A DNA stretch of 15,849 bases from an uncultured Leucothrix sp. (GCA_937923375.1 CALAJG010000303.1:1-15849); one strand, 5' to 3'. Positions 6,787-14,014 are shown, counted from the first letter of the stretch. The notes: a model not told the origin generated them from the sequence alone. Translations and numbers: made by a program.

Positions 6787-8159
6787 GTCAGGATCCTAAT
6801 ATATTCACCTTTATCAAGTTCTTGTTGTATCTCAGGCGTGATCATATCATTTCGAATCATTAAGTCGCGTTCGTGCAAAGGCCTTGCATAAGCATCTTCT
6901 TTAGGTAAACGGTCACCAACATGATCCAACCATACCGGCTTACAGTGCTCCAAATCATATTCAAATTGTTGCTTTACTTCTGCTGCAAAATTGTCGTCAT
7001 AAACGAAAATATTGCTTTCTGAGTGATGATAAGTGGATCCTCTTGCAATATTGTAAGAGCCGATAGATGCTATTTGATCATCAACTAAGAAATTCTTTGA
7101 ATGAAAAGCGCCCTCAAGTTGCCACTCCCAAATCTTAATATCTCGCTCCAGCAAACCACGATAATGTTTAGTACACTCCTTATACATCCATCCCATAAGC
7201 CCTCTAACCATCAGAGATTGTGAAGAATATTGAGAATTAGTAACCAGATGAACTTCAACCCCTCGCTCAACGGCTTCAGCTAGGTAATCAGCGACAAGCC
7301 TTGGTGGCCTGATACCATGACAACCCCAATAAATAGAATGCTTAGCATTTTTAATCAGCGACAAAAACGCGTGAGTCAAAGGCAAATCATTATCATCATA
7401 GGGTTTGTGGGCGACGTAACGAACATCGACAGTCCCAGGACTGGCTTCTTCACAGAAATAATCTGCATATTCTTCTAAAAGCTGCTGTTTTGGTTTGAGT
7501 TGCTGTATTCCAACAAACTCAGGATAACAGGTGGGCTGCGAACTTTGTCGATTATCCCAATCACGGTAACGGCAAAAATCTTTGAGAAACTGCAACTGAA
7601 TATCCCGAACTACCGGGCCTCTTAAGTACACGTCTGTGTCACGCCAGGCAAAAGACTTAATGCCACCATAGGCATATTTATCCCCCCAGTTGATGCCTCC
7701 TAGTACCACCTCTTTGCCATCCACAACCATATACTTTTCATGAAAGTGACGCTTTAACTTAAGTTTTAGATTCCGTGTAATGTGCTTAAACGGGCCGATG
7801 CTCTTGGGTAGTGGCAACCACTCTTCCAACAAGCCATTGTAAGCATGAATGATTGCGCCCGCCGCTTTCAGACGTTTGAGCATGGCACCAGCAAAAGTTG
7901 TGCGATTGACTATTTCATCTAAAATAATTCGTACTTCGATACCTTGTTGCAACTTTGCTACCAATACATCCTCTAGTCGCTTGGTTGTTTCATCCTTCAT
8001 CATCGAAAATGTTGCAATATGAATCGAGTGTTTAGCTTGGTCTAACAGTCGCCAGCGTATTTGGTAGGACTCACCCCCACTAGGTAAAAATTTAATTTCA
8101 TTATTACTGCGAATTTTACTGTGGGTCAGTGAATCAAGCGCTTCGGGCAAATTTGACAT
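6783..8159 (-). CDS. Phospholipase D family protein with two HKD motifs (cardiolipin synthase-like)
   Basis: This is a PLD-superfamily phosphodiesterase or transferase. Both catalytic motifs are complete: HEKYMVVD (His140, Lys142, Asp147) followed by GGINWGD, and HSKNFLVD (His353, Lys355, Asp360) followed by IGSYNIARGS and SESN. Two such halves form one active site through a phosphohistidine intermediate. Unlike ClsA it has no N-terminal membrane segments, and no signal peptide is seen, so it resembles ClsB/ClsC-like or stand-alone PLD proteins of 458 aa. It could be a phosphatidyl transferase, a phospholipase or a nuclease. The only start in good context is the ATG at 8159, although no clear Shine-Dalgarno precedes it. 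It is first in a two-gene operon with the permuted NlpC/P60 enzyme (4-nt overlap), and a candidate -10 lies at 8204-8199. Confidence 0.88.
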   Translation of the reverse strand: MSNLPEALDSLTHSKIRSNNEIKFLPSGGESYQIRWRLLDQAKHSIHIATFSMMKDETTKRLEDVLVAKLQQGIEVRIILDEIVNRTTFAGAMLKRLKAAGAIIHAYNGLLEEWLPLPKSIGPFKHITRNLKLKLKRHFHEKYMVVDGKEVVLGGINWGDKYAYGGIKSFAWRDTDVYLRGPVVRDIQLQFLKDFCRYRDWDNRQSSQPTCYPEFVGIQQLKPKQQLLEEYADYFCEEASPGTVDVRYVAHKPYDDNDLPLTHAFLSLIKNAKHSIYWGCHGIRPPRLVADYLAEAVERGVEVHLVTNSQYSSQSLMVRGLMGWMYKECTKHYRGLLERDIKIWEWQLEGAFHSKNFLVDDQIASIGSYNIARGSTYHHSESNIFVYDDNFAAEVKQQFEYDLEHCKPVWLDHVGDRLPKEDAYARPLHERDLMIRNDMITPEIQQELDKGEYIRILT

Positions 8160-8198
8160 AGTGACATTTCGGTTTCAAAAAAGGGAGTATTTTGGTGT

Positions 8199-8204
8199 AG
8201 TATA
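8199..8204 (-). promoter_or_regulatory. Candidate -10 element for the PLD/NlpC operon
   Basis: On the minus strand this reads TATACT within GTTTATACTAC, about 40 nt upstream of the PLD start. No matching -35 is visible at 16-18 nt spacing, so the promoter call is tentative. Confidence 0.3.
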
Positions 8205-8328
8205 AACTGTCGCTAGTGAATAATCTTACGTTCATTTAGCAGCCAAATATTACTGGATAATTACCTTCGACCACAAATTGAGTTAAAAATCAGTACCTAT
8301 AAGAAAATTCTATGCATTATTAGCCTTT

Positions 8329-8348
8329 GAAATAACACAGATTATTTC
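8329..8348. repeat. Operator-like inverted repeat in the AT-rich gap
   Basis: GAAATAA and TTATTTC are perfect 7-bp arms around a 6-bp spacer, giving a 20-bp dyad typical of a dimeric regulator site. It lies about 170 bp upstream of the PLD gene and about 600 bp upstream of the transglycosylase gene. The target gene is not clear. Confidence 0.4.
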
Positions 8349-8386
8349 CTATTCAATAAAATCTGAAAGCAAGGAAGCATTTTCCA

Positions 8387-8482
8387 ATGGATACTAACTT
8401 CGCCCATAAATTATCTATAAATCAGTTATTTATGGATTATTATTTAGTCAAACAACGATTTCTAATTGGGCCTGAGTACTGA
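8387..8482 (+). CDS. Possible 31-codon small protein (doubtful)
   Basis: An ATG at 8387 opens 31 codons ending in TGA at 8480-8482. A purine-rich AAGGAAG (8371-8377) lies 9 nt upstream. The product would be hydrophilic and aromatic, with no signal peptide or membrane segment and no family I recognise. In AT-rich DNA such a frame can arise by chance, and no conservation can be checked here. The rest of the 8160-8570 stretch is AT-rich with dyads only. Confidence 0.15.
   Translation: MDTNFAHKLSINQLFMDYYLVKQRFLIGPEY
8404..8435. repeat. 8-bp-arm inverted repeat, AT-rich
   Basis: CCATAAAT and ATTTATGG are perfect arms around a 16-bp spacer, inside the very AT-rich 8160-8570 stretch. It could be a weak hairpin or a protein site; it overlaps the doubtful small reading frame at 8387-8482. 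Confidence 0.35.
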
Positions 8483-8574
8483 ATTGAAAAAAAGAAGCAT
8501 TTACTAATAAATTAAAATAATAAATATCATTGATTTATTTTCTTTGAATCCACTGAAGCTTAATGGCACCTTAA

Positions 8575-8820
8575 CAACAGCTGAATCAGGATAGCTTTAG
8601 CTGCGCCCTTGTGTTGTTCAAATGGAATAGGCTCCACAAGGGTAGAATACATAGTTTTATCCCCGAAGATTGTGTATTTATCAACTAAATGGTTGTGTAG
8701 GAACAAGGATGTGACGAAACACCTTTAGCTGGATAAACGTTTACAACGGCAGTGAAGCCACCGCAAACGAACTGTGTATCTTCAGATGGTCAGGCTGTGT
8801 CACCTGACCATCTGTCTTTA
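8575..8820 (+). ncRNA. Putative structured RNA (small RNA or long leader) upstream of the SLT/LysM gene
   Basis: No protein frame fits this stretch, but successive hairpins do on the plus strand. They are CAGCT/AGCTG (8578-8582, 8599-8603), CCCTTGTG/CACAAGGG (8606-8613, 8635-8642), AATACA/TGTATT (8646-8651, 8673-8678), TTGT-GTAGGA-ACAA (8693-8706), TTTA-GCTGGA-TAAA (8724-8737), CGTTT/AAACG (8738-8742, 8765-8769) and a final 12-bp terminator-like stem (8783-8814). Five GGA triplets occur, four of them in predicted loops. The fifth, in GAACAAGGATGT (8701-8712), matches the CsrA SELEX consensus RUACARGGAUGU at 11 of 12 positions, including the ACA/UGU stem; it competes with the TTGT hairpin for pairing. 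A CsrB/RsmZ-like CsrA-sequestering RNA or a regulated leader are both possible. I recognised no known riboswitch core. The 5' end is a guess, as no strong promoter is visible. Confidence 0.5.
8783..8820 (+). terminator. Terminator-like hairpin ending the structured RNA
   Basis: CAGATGGTCAGG (8783-8794) pairs perfectly over 12 bp with CCTGACCATCTG (8803-8814) around an 8-nt loop, followed by TCTTTA. The stem is strong but the U-run is short. It would end the upstream RNA, or act as an attenuator before the SLT gene 110 nt downstream. Confidence 0.6.
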
Positions 8821-8929
8821 TGATGCCCGGTTTTATCCCGCTATTCTCTCCATCCTTATTCTTTAACATCCCCCTATTTCATGACTTTCGATCTTCTAAT
8901 CGGTCGAAAACAAACTGCATGGAGCTTTC

Positions 8930-9919
8930 ATGAAGAAACCGATTACCTGTATGTGCGCAATTGCGGTAATACTGGCATTATCACCAGTGAATGAGGCTAT
9001 TTCAGGCCCTTCCAAGAAAACAGTTAAGAAATACTCAGTCAGCAAGCGAGCCACCACTAAAAGTACTCGTGCAAAATACAGAAAAAAAAGCAGGCGGGCT
9101 GTATTTACCTGTGACCAATACAGCCGTAAGACATTGAACCGGAAATCCAGAAGGTTCAAGGAAACGATCAATCATGCCTCAAGGAAGTATGGCGTCAGCC
9201 CGAACTTGATAAAGGCAGTCATAGCGGTGGAAAGCTGCTTTAATCCGCGTGCGAGAGGCGGTTTAGGCGAAAAAGGCTTAATGCAATTGATGCCCGCAAC
9301 AGCGAGAATGTTAGGGGTCAAAAATGGCTATAGTCCTTGGCAAAATATCCATGGTGGAACAAAGTATCTGAAAAAATTACTAATACGTTATAAGGGAAAC
9401 AAGCGCTATGCCGCTGCTGCTTATAATGGAGGCCCCGGAGCAGTCAGTGTTAAATATGGACCACGCTTTAAACAGGTGAAGCGTTACTCCCGTCATGTCA
9501 TGCGTGCCTATAACACCATGAGTAATGGCAAGAGTTCATCTTATAGTCCACCTGTAAAATCCCGTAAAATCACACTAAAAAGGAACAATAAAAAGCGGAA
9601 GAGCCTAACTAAAAAACAAAGGCTGAAATTGAAAAGAACTAACAAACGATTCAAGAAAGCCAATCTAAGGAAACGTTATCGATATAAATCCTCCAAGCGT
9701 GTTTCTAAGAAACGGGAGAAGTATCGTACCAAGAAGCGCTTAAAAAAACGTTCGAGTAAAAAAACTCGCTTTAGCAAGCGTAAATTTTACCGCGTTAAGG
9801 CAGGCAATACGTTATATAGTTTAGCAAAAGCTAACAGAACTTCAGTAGCAAAACTGAAGCGTTTGAACCGGCTTCGTTCAAACACGATTAAGATCGGGTC
9901 CCGGCTTCGTGTACGTTGA
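8930..9919 (+). CDS. Exported SLT lytic transglycosylase with Lys/Arg-rich linker and C-terminal LysM
   Basis: The product cleaves peptidoglycan glycan strands outside the cytoplasmic membrane. A signal peptide covers about residues 1-23 (MKKPITCMCAIAVILAL, cut near VNEA). The SLT domain (about 76-195) has the catalytic Glu101 in AVIAVESCFNPRA, then GLMQLMPATA (116-125) and AAAYNGGPGAV (162-172). A LysM domain lies at about 286-328 (YRVKAGNTLYSLAKANRTSV, then IKIGSRLRV). Between them, residues 208-286 are about half Lys or Arg with a single acidic residue. The mature N-terminus (28-60) is also very basic. This linker is unusual for the family. GGAG lies 5 nt before the ATG. The gene stands alone on the plus strand, downstream of a structured RNA with a terminator-like hairpin, and its end is 9 bp from the convergent pyrF end. 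The call as transglycosylase is firm; it is not one of the standard Mlt types. Confidence 0.9.
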   Translation: MKKPITCMCAIAVILALSPVNEAISGPSKKTVKKYSVSKRATTKSTRAKYRKKSRRAVFTCDQYSRKTLNRKSRRFKETINHASRKYGVSPNLIKAVIAVESCFNPRARGGLGEKGLMQLMPATARMLGVKNGYSPWQNIHGGTKYLKKLLIRYKGNKRYAAAAYNGGPGAVSVKYGPRFKQVKRYSRHVMRAYNTMSNGKSSSYSPPVKSRKITLKRNNKKRKSLTKKQRLKLKRTNKRFKKANLRKRYRYKSSKRVSKKREKYRTKKRLKKRSSKKTRFSKRKFYRVKAGNTLYSLAKANRTSVAKLKRLNRLRSNTIKIGSRLRVR

Positions 9920-9928
9920 TTGCTGTAA

Positions 9929-10618
9929 TTAACTAAGTGATTGGTTGATAGACCTGATTACCGAGAGTGGATCTGCAGCTCCGGTAACAGGTCGACCAAT
10001 GACCAGAAAACTTGAACCTGCTCGTTTCGCTTGTATCGGCGTCATTATTCGCTGTTGATCTTCAGCATCTGCGCCCTCAGGTCTTATTCCTGGGGTAACT
10101 AGAACAAAATCAGCTCCCTGCTCTTTTCTTAGCATTTCCGCTTCCATCGCAGAGCAAACCACGCCATCTAACCCAGATTTTGAAGACAATAATGCTAAGT
10201 GCCTTACCTGTGAATTAGCTGAACGATCAACACCAGTCGCCTCAAGCTGTAAGCTGTTCATCGACGTAAGTACAGTTACACCGATGAGTATTGGTGGCTT
10301 ATCGTAAGTCTTCAATGCATTCACAGCCGCTTCCAACATTAACGGCCCACCCGATGCGTGAACGTTAGTCATCCAAACACCGAGATCTGCCGCACTTTTG
10401 CAGGCACCAGCAACGGTATTAGGTATGTCATGAAATTTAAGGTCGAGGAAAACTTTAAAGCCCTTATCAACAATTGTTTTAACAAAAGAAGGCCCTGCGG
10501 CGACGTAGAGCTGCAGTCCGACTTTGAGAATACAATCCTGAGGCGAGAGTGGTTCAATGAAATGGAGCGCGCTTTGCTCAGTGGGGAAGTCTAGTGCAAC
10601 AATCAACATCTCAGCCAT
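9929..10618 (-). CDS. pyrF: PyrF, orotidine 5'-phosphate decarboxylase
   Basis: PyrF converts OMP to UMP, the last step of de novo pyrimidine synthesis, in the cytoplasm. The catalytic network is seen in FLDLKFHDIPNT, with Asp59, Lys61 and Asp64. Other signatures are GVWMTNVHASGG, GLDGVVCSAMEAE, LVTPGIRPEG and VIGRPVTGA (phosphate binding). The length of 229 aa is typical. The ATG at 10618 has a distant AAGG about 10 nt upstream; Met4 is a possible alternative start. It follows lapB after 48 nt, the same neighbour order as in Escherichia coli and many gammaproteobacteria, and is probably cotranscribed with it. Confidence 0.97.
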   Translation of the reverse strand: MAEMLIVALDFPTEQSALHFIEPLSPQDCILKVGLQLYVAAGPSFVKTIVDKGFKVFLDLKFHDIPNTVAGACKSAADLGVWMTNVHASGGPLMLEAAVNALKTYDKPPILIGVTVLTSMNSLQLEATGVDRSANSQVRHLALLSSKSGLDGVVCSAMEAEMLRKEQGADFVLVTPGIRPEGADAEDQQRIMTPIQAKRAGSSFLVIGRPVTGAADPLSVIRSINQSLS

Positions 10619-10666
10619 AGCTTACAAACCTTAGTGTTAGTTAAATTAATTTTGCAATCGATAACC

Positions 10667-11815
10667 CTATACATTGGTTACTTCATCCCAGTAGTTACAG
10701 GCAGGACATCGCCACAGAAAATCGTGCATTTTATATCCGCAGTGACGGCACTGGAAGCCGGGTTGCGACGACAAATGATTGGTTAATGCAGACTGGATTA
10801 GCGGCAATATCTTAGTTGATTCTGGATCTTCAAGTTTACAATACAAATTTACCGCTTGGCAGATTGATCGTATATTGAGTTGCTTTGATTCCATCAACTT
10901 GGGTAACTGCTGAAGAATATTCTCACTGGGACCCGTTTGAATTGCTAATCTTAAGGTATATTCAAGGACCTTAACATCTGAATATTTGATGTAGATATCG
11001 AATAATTCATCCTGTAGCTGATCCAGCTTTCCAACTTGCTGATAACTCTCTATCAGTGGTTGGTAAATTATACCTAGGAGGCGAGGGGCCTTTTGCGCAA
11101 CGCTCAAAAAAAGCAGGCTGGAGTGTTGATATTCTTCCTGCAAAGCGTGAATTCTGGCAGCGATAACTTCTATCCTAATTGAATCAGCATAGCTTTCTCT
11201 GGCCATATTCAGCATTTCATTAGCATGCTGAATATGGCCAGTTATTAGTGATGCATCAGCAAGTTCACAATAATAATTAGCGATCAATGCAGAAAGATTA
11301 CCGGCTGACTGTGGCTTTGACGCTTCAGTAACGGAAATAGCTTTACTCCATTCCTGAGTTTGTTCATAAATGGTACGCAATGCCTCTCTAGCATCTTCAG
11401 TCTTGTTTTCTCCTTGTAATAGCTCAGTGAATACCTGCTCGGCACGATCCATCATACCAGCTGCAAGAAAATCTTTTCCCAGAGCTAACATGGTAGTTGT
11501 TTTCTGGTCGCGATTAAGTGAGGCACGGCCAATGAGATTTTGATGAACGCTCAGCGCACGATCAACTTCGCCGCGGTTTCGGAAAAGATTCCCCAACAGC
11601 AAGTACGTTTCGGCAGTGTATTCATCAATTTCTGGGCGATTAAGAAATAAGTCTAAGGCTTTATCAGGCTCTTCGTTTAAAAGATAATTGACCCCCTTCA
11701 CAAAATTATCAGGGAGTTGACGTTTTTCTGTCGATCCAAACGTTAAGTTTTTTCCAGACGCCTTCCAACCCGAATAAAATGCAAGTGGCAATAGCAAAAA
11801 TAGTAATTCATTCAT
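10667..11815 (-). CDS. lapB: LapB (YciM), TPR protein controlling LPS synthesis
   Basis: LapB is an inner-membrane protein with a cytoplasmic TPR array. In E. coli it promotes FtsH degradation of LpxC and so limits LPS synthesis. The N-terminus has one membrane helix (residues 2-17, LLFLLLPLAF). TPR-like helical repeats fill about 35-345 (for example VNYLLNEEPDKALDLFLN and AETYLLLGNLFRNRGEVDRAL). The C-terminal rubredoxin-like zinc/iron site is intact: Cys356, Cys359, Cys370 and Cys373. The 382-aa length is close to the usual 389. AGAGG lies 5 nt before the ATG. It follows ihfB after only 35 nt; the small membrane protein gene lapA that often lies between them is absent. The coding sequence contains a perfect 17-bp inverted repeat at codons 192-206. 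Confidence 0.95.
   Translation of the reverse strand: MNELLFLLLPLAFYSGWKASGKNLTFGSTEKRQLPDNFVKGVNYLLNEEPDKALDLFLNRPEIDEYTAETYLLLGNLFRNRGEVDRALSVHQNLIGRASLNRDQKTTTMLALGKDFLAAGMMDRAEQVFTELLQGENKTEDAREALRTIYEQTQEWSKAISVTEASKPQSAGNLSALIANYYCELADASLITGHIQHANEMLNMARESYADSIRIEVIAARIHALQEEYQHSSLLFLSVAQKAPRLLGIIYQPLIESYQQVGKLDQLQDELFDIYIKYSDVKVLEYTLRLAIQTGPSENILQQLPKLMESKQLNIRSICQAVNLYCKLEDPESTKILPLIQSALTNHLSSQPGFQCRHCGYKMHDFLWRCPACNYWDEVTNV
11199..11241. repeat. Perfect 17-bp inverted repeat inside lapB
   Basis: CTGGCCATATTCAGCAT (11199-11215) and ATGCTGAATATGGCCAG (11225-11241) are exact reverse complements around a 9-nt spacer. The element lies at lapB codons 192-206 and encodes an ordinary TPR helix (GHIQHANEMLNMAR). 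In mRNA it would form a strong hairpin. No U-run follows on the lapB strand, so it is not an intrinsic terminator. Confidence 0.9.
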
Positions 11816-11850
11816 GAATGCCTCTTGGAAGTTAGTATAGTTATTAAGTC

Positions 11851-12159
11851 TTATTGCTCGACAATTGGGAAGATTTCTTTCGACGCGTCAACACGATCCC
11901 TAAGGGATTTGCCTGGTTTGAAATGAGGTACATGCTTCGGAGAGAGGTCTACAGTTTCTCCAGTCTTGGGGTTTCGACCGCGGCGTGCTCCCCGAAAGTG
12001 CAACGAAAAGCTACCAAATCCTCTAATTTCAATACGATTTCCAGAGGCCAAGGTGTCACTCATCTGCTCAAGTAATATTTTTACAGATAGTTCGACGTCT
12101 CTTCCGCTGAGATGGCTTTGTTTTCTGGAAAGTATATCGATAATTTCAGACTTGGTCAT
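11851..12159 (-). CDS. ihfB: IhfB, integration host factor subunit beta
   Basis: IhfB pairs with IhfA to bind and sharply bend DNA, shaping the nucleoid and assisting promoters and recombination. The HU/IHF fold is complete: MTKSEIIDIL start, RIEIRGFGSFSLHFR, and the DNA-inserting arm ARRGRNPKTGETVDL with the intercalating proline, ending in PHFKPGKSLRDRV. The length of 102 aa is slightly above the usual 94 because of an acidic/hydrophobic tail (DASKEIFPIVEQ). A strong AGGAGG lies 7 nt before the ATG. It sits downstream of rpsA as in many gammaproteobacteria, but a clear terminator separates them, so it probably has its own promoter in 12160-12250, which I could not define. It is likely to be cotranscribed with lapB and pyrF. 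Confidence 0.97.
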   Translation of the reverse strand: MTKSEIIDILSRKQSHLSGRDVELSVKILLEQMSDTLASGNRIEIRGFGSFSLHFRGARRGRNPKTGETVDLSPKHVPHFKPGKSLRDRVDASKEIFPIVEQ

Positions 12160-12251
12160 GTGTTGTCCTCCTGACTAGATACAGCAAGAGTTTACTACGA
12201 CTTTTGAATAAATAATAGAATGAAAGTAAATAAGAGCTTGAATTTTAATGC

Positions 12252-12281
12252 AAAAAACCGATTGTGAGTTAACACAACCGG
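12252..12281 (-). terminator. Rho-independent terminator after rpsA
   Basis: On the minus strand CCGGTTGTG and CACAATCGG form a 9-bp stem (one G-U pair) around a 6-nt loop, directly followed by six T. It lies 66 nt after the rpsA stop and separates rpsA from ihfB transcription. On the plus strand only CTTTA follows, so it acts mainly on rpsA. Confidence 0.85.
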
Positions 12282-12346
12282 CTTTATTGTTCTAGCTATA
12301 AGCTTAAAAAAGCGGCTAACTAAGATTTTTCAAATAGAGATACGTG

Positions 12347-14014
12347 TTATTTTTCACCCATCTGCTCTTTGAAGATATCACCTAGCGAAGTACCACCTGA
12401 AGCACGGCCACTATACTCTTTCATTACTTCAGCTTCATCAGCGAAGTCTTTCGCTTTGATCGATAGGTTCATCATGCGGCTCTTACGATCCACACCCATG
12501 AACTTAGCTTCAACTTCTTCACCAACTTTAAGGATAGTACTTGCATCTTCAACCCGATCACGTGAAAGCTCAGAAGCGCGCAGGCTACCTTCAATACCAT
12601 CACCTAGATCAACAGTAGCCATCTTAGGCGTTACTTCAGTAACTACACCCTTAACGATAGTGCCTTTAGGGTTAGCCGCAAAGAAAGCTGAGAATGGGTC
12701 TTGATCCATCTGCTTGATGCCCAGTGAGATACGCTCACGCTCAGGGTCAACAGCAAGAACAATCGCTTCGACTTCATCACCCTTCTTGTAGTCACGTACT
12801 GCTTCTTCGCCTTGAACGTTCCAAGAGATATCAGACAAGTGAACCAAACCGTCGATGCCGCCTTCTAAGCCGATAAAGATACCGAAGTCAGTAATTGACT
12901 TGATGTTACCTTTAACAATGTCGTTCTTGTTGAAAGACTTAGCAAATTCATCCCAAGGATTCGCTTTACACTGCTTCATACCAAGAGAAATACGACGACG
13001 TTCAGCATCGATGTCTAGGATCATTACTTCGACTTCATCACCTAATGTAACCACTTTAGAAGGGTTAACGTTCTTGTTAGTCCAATCCATTTCTGAAACG
13101 TGAACCAAACCTTCAACACCATCTTCAATCTCTACGAAACAACCGTAGTCAGTTAAGTTACTCACTTTACCGAATAGACGCGTGTTAACAGGGTAACGAC
13201 GTACTAGGTCTTGCCATGGATCTTCACCCAATTGCTTCAGGCCTAGTGATACACGGCTCTTTTCTTTATCGAACTTAAGGATTTTAACGTCGATTTCATC
13301 ACCCATTTGGATGATTTCAGAAGGATGCTTCACACGCTTCCAAGCCATATCCGTGATATGCAATAGACCGTCGATTCCACCAAGGTCGATAAATGCACCG
13401 TAGTCAGTCAGGTTCTTAACGATACCTTTAACTACTTTGCCTTCTGCAAGCGTCTCAAGTAATGCATCACGCTCAGCACTGTACTCTTCTTCAACTACTG
13501 CACGACGAGATACAACCACGTTATTACGACGCTGATCTAATTTGATTAGCTTGAATTCAAGCTCTTTACCTTCAAGGTATGCTGTATCGCGTACAGGACG
13601 TACGTCAACAAGCGAACCTGGCAAGAATGCACGGATATCGCCAAGCTCGACTGTGAAGCCACCCTTAACTTTTCCGCTGATGATACCTGTGATGATCTCA
13701 TCTTGCTCAAGTGCCTCTTCAAGCACTTCCCACGCACGTAGACGGCGTGCTTTTTCGCGAGACAGTTTAGTCTCACCAAAGCCATCTTCAACACTTTCAA
13801 GTGCTACTTCAACGACATCGCCTCGTACAACGGTAATTTCACCAGCTTCATTTTTGAATTGCTCAGCAGGAATAACACCTTCTGACTTCAAACCAGCACT
13901 AACCGTTACAAAATCCGGAGTTACTTCAACAACAGTGGCGTTGACCAAAGAGCCCGGTGTCATTTCAATAAACGTTAGACTCTCTTCAAATAACTCTGCA
14001 AAACTTTCACTCAT
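12347..14014 (-). CDS. rpsA: RpsA, 30S ribosomal protein S1
   Basis: S1 binds mRNA on the small subunit and helps start translation of structured messages. The 555-aa product has the six S1/OB-fold repeats expected of the gammaproteobacterial form (at about 20-90, 105-175, 190-265, 275-350, 360-435 and 445-520). Examples are VKGIVKNLTDYGAFIDLGG, LFGKVSNLTDYGCFVEIEDG and VKGNIKSITDFGIFIGLEGG. I place the start at ATG 14014 (MSESFAELFEESL), the conserved S1 N-terminus. A longer frame from a GTG at 14047 lacks family support and would run through the leader. AAGG lies 9 nt upstream. Its leader holds two hairpins, which fits the autogenous translational control known for S1. Its neighbour cmk upstream is the conserved partner. 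Confidence 0.97.
   Translation of the reverse strand: MSESFAELFEESLTFIEMTPGSLVNATVVEVTPDFVTVSAGLKSEGVIPAEQFKNEAGEITVVRGDVVEVALESVEDGFGETKLSREKARRLRAWEVLEEALEQDEIITGIISGKVKGGFTVELGDIRAFLPGSLVDVRPVRDTAYLEGKELEFKLIKLDQRRNNVVVSRRAVVEEEYSAERDALLETLAEGKVVKGIVKNLTDYGAFIDLGGIDGLLHITDMAWKRVKHPSEIIQMGDEIDVKILKFDKEKSRVSLGLKQLGEDPWQDLVRRYPVNTRLFGKVSNLTDYGCFVEIEDGVEGLVHVSEMDWTNKNVNPSKVVTLGDEVEVMILDIDAERRRISLGMKQCKANPWDEFAKSFNKNDIVKGNIKSITDFGIFIGLEGGIDGLVHLSDISWNVQGEEAVRDYKKGDEVEAIVLAVDPERERISLGIKQMDQDPFSAFFAANPKGTIVKGVVTEVTPKMATVDLGDGIEGSLRASELSRDRVEDASTILKVGEEVEAKFMGVDRKSRMMNLSIKAKDFADEAEVMKEYSGRASGGTSLGDIFKEQMGEK

Noticed and set aside
2702..8159. Mobile element or genomic island carrying the accessory genes
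   Set aside because: No transposase, integrase, tRNA, terminal repeats or obvious base-composition step; transfer cannot be shown from the window.
8578..8814. tmRNA, 6S RNA or RNase P RNA
   Set aside because: No tRNA-like ends, no 6S-type long bubbled rod, and none of the conserved RNase P core sequences.
8575..8820. A known riboswitch (c-di-AMP ydaO, c-di-GMP GEMM, cobalamin, TPP) upstream of the SLT/LysM gene
   Set aside because: The downstream gene type fits c-di-AMP control in other phyla, but I could not find the conserved core segments of any of these classes.
8896..9171. 91-codon minus-strand frame opposite the transglycosylase signal peptide region
   Set aside because: Antisense shadow of a secure gene; hydrophobic character simply mirrors the Lys-rich codons.
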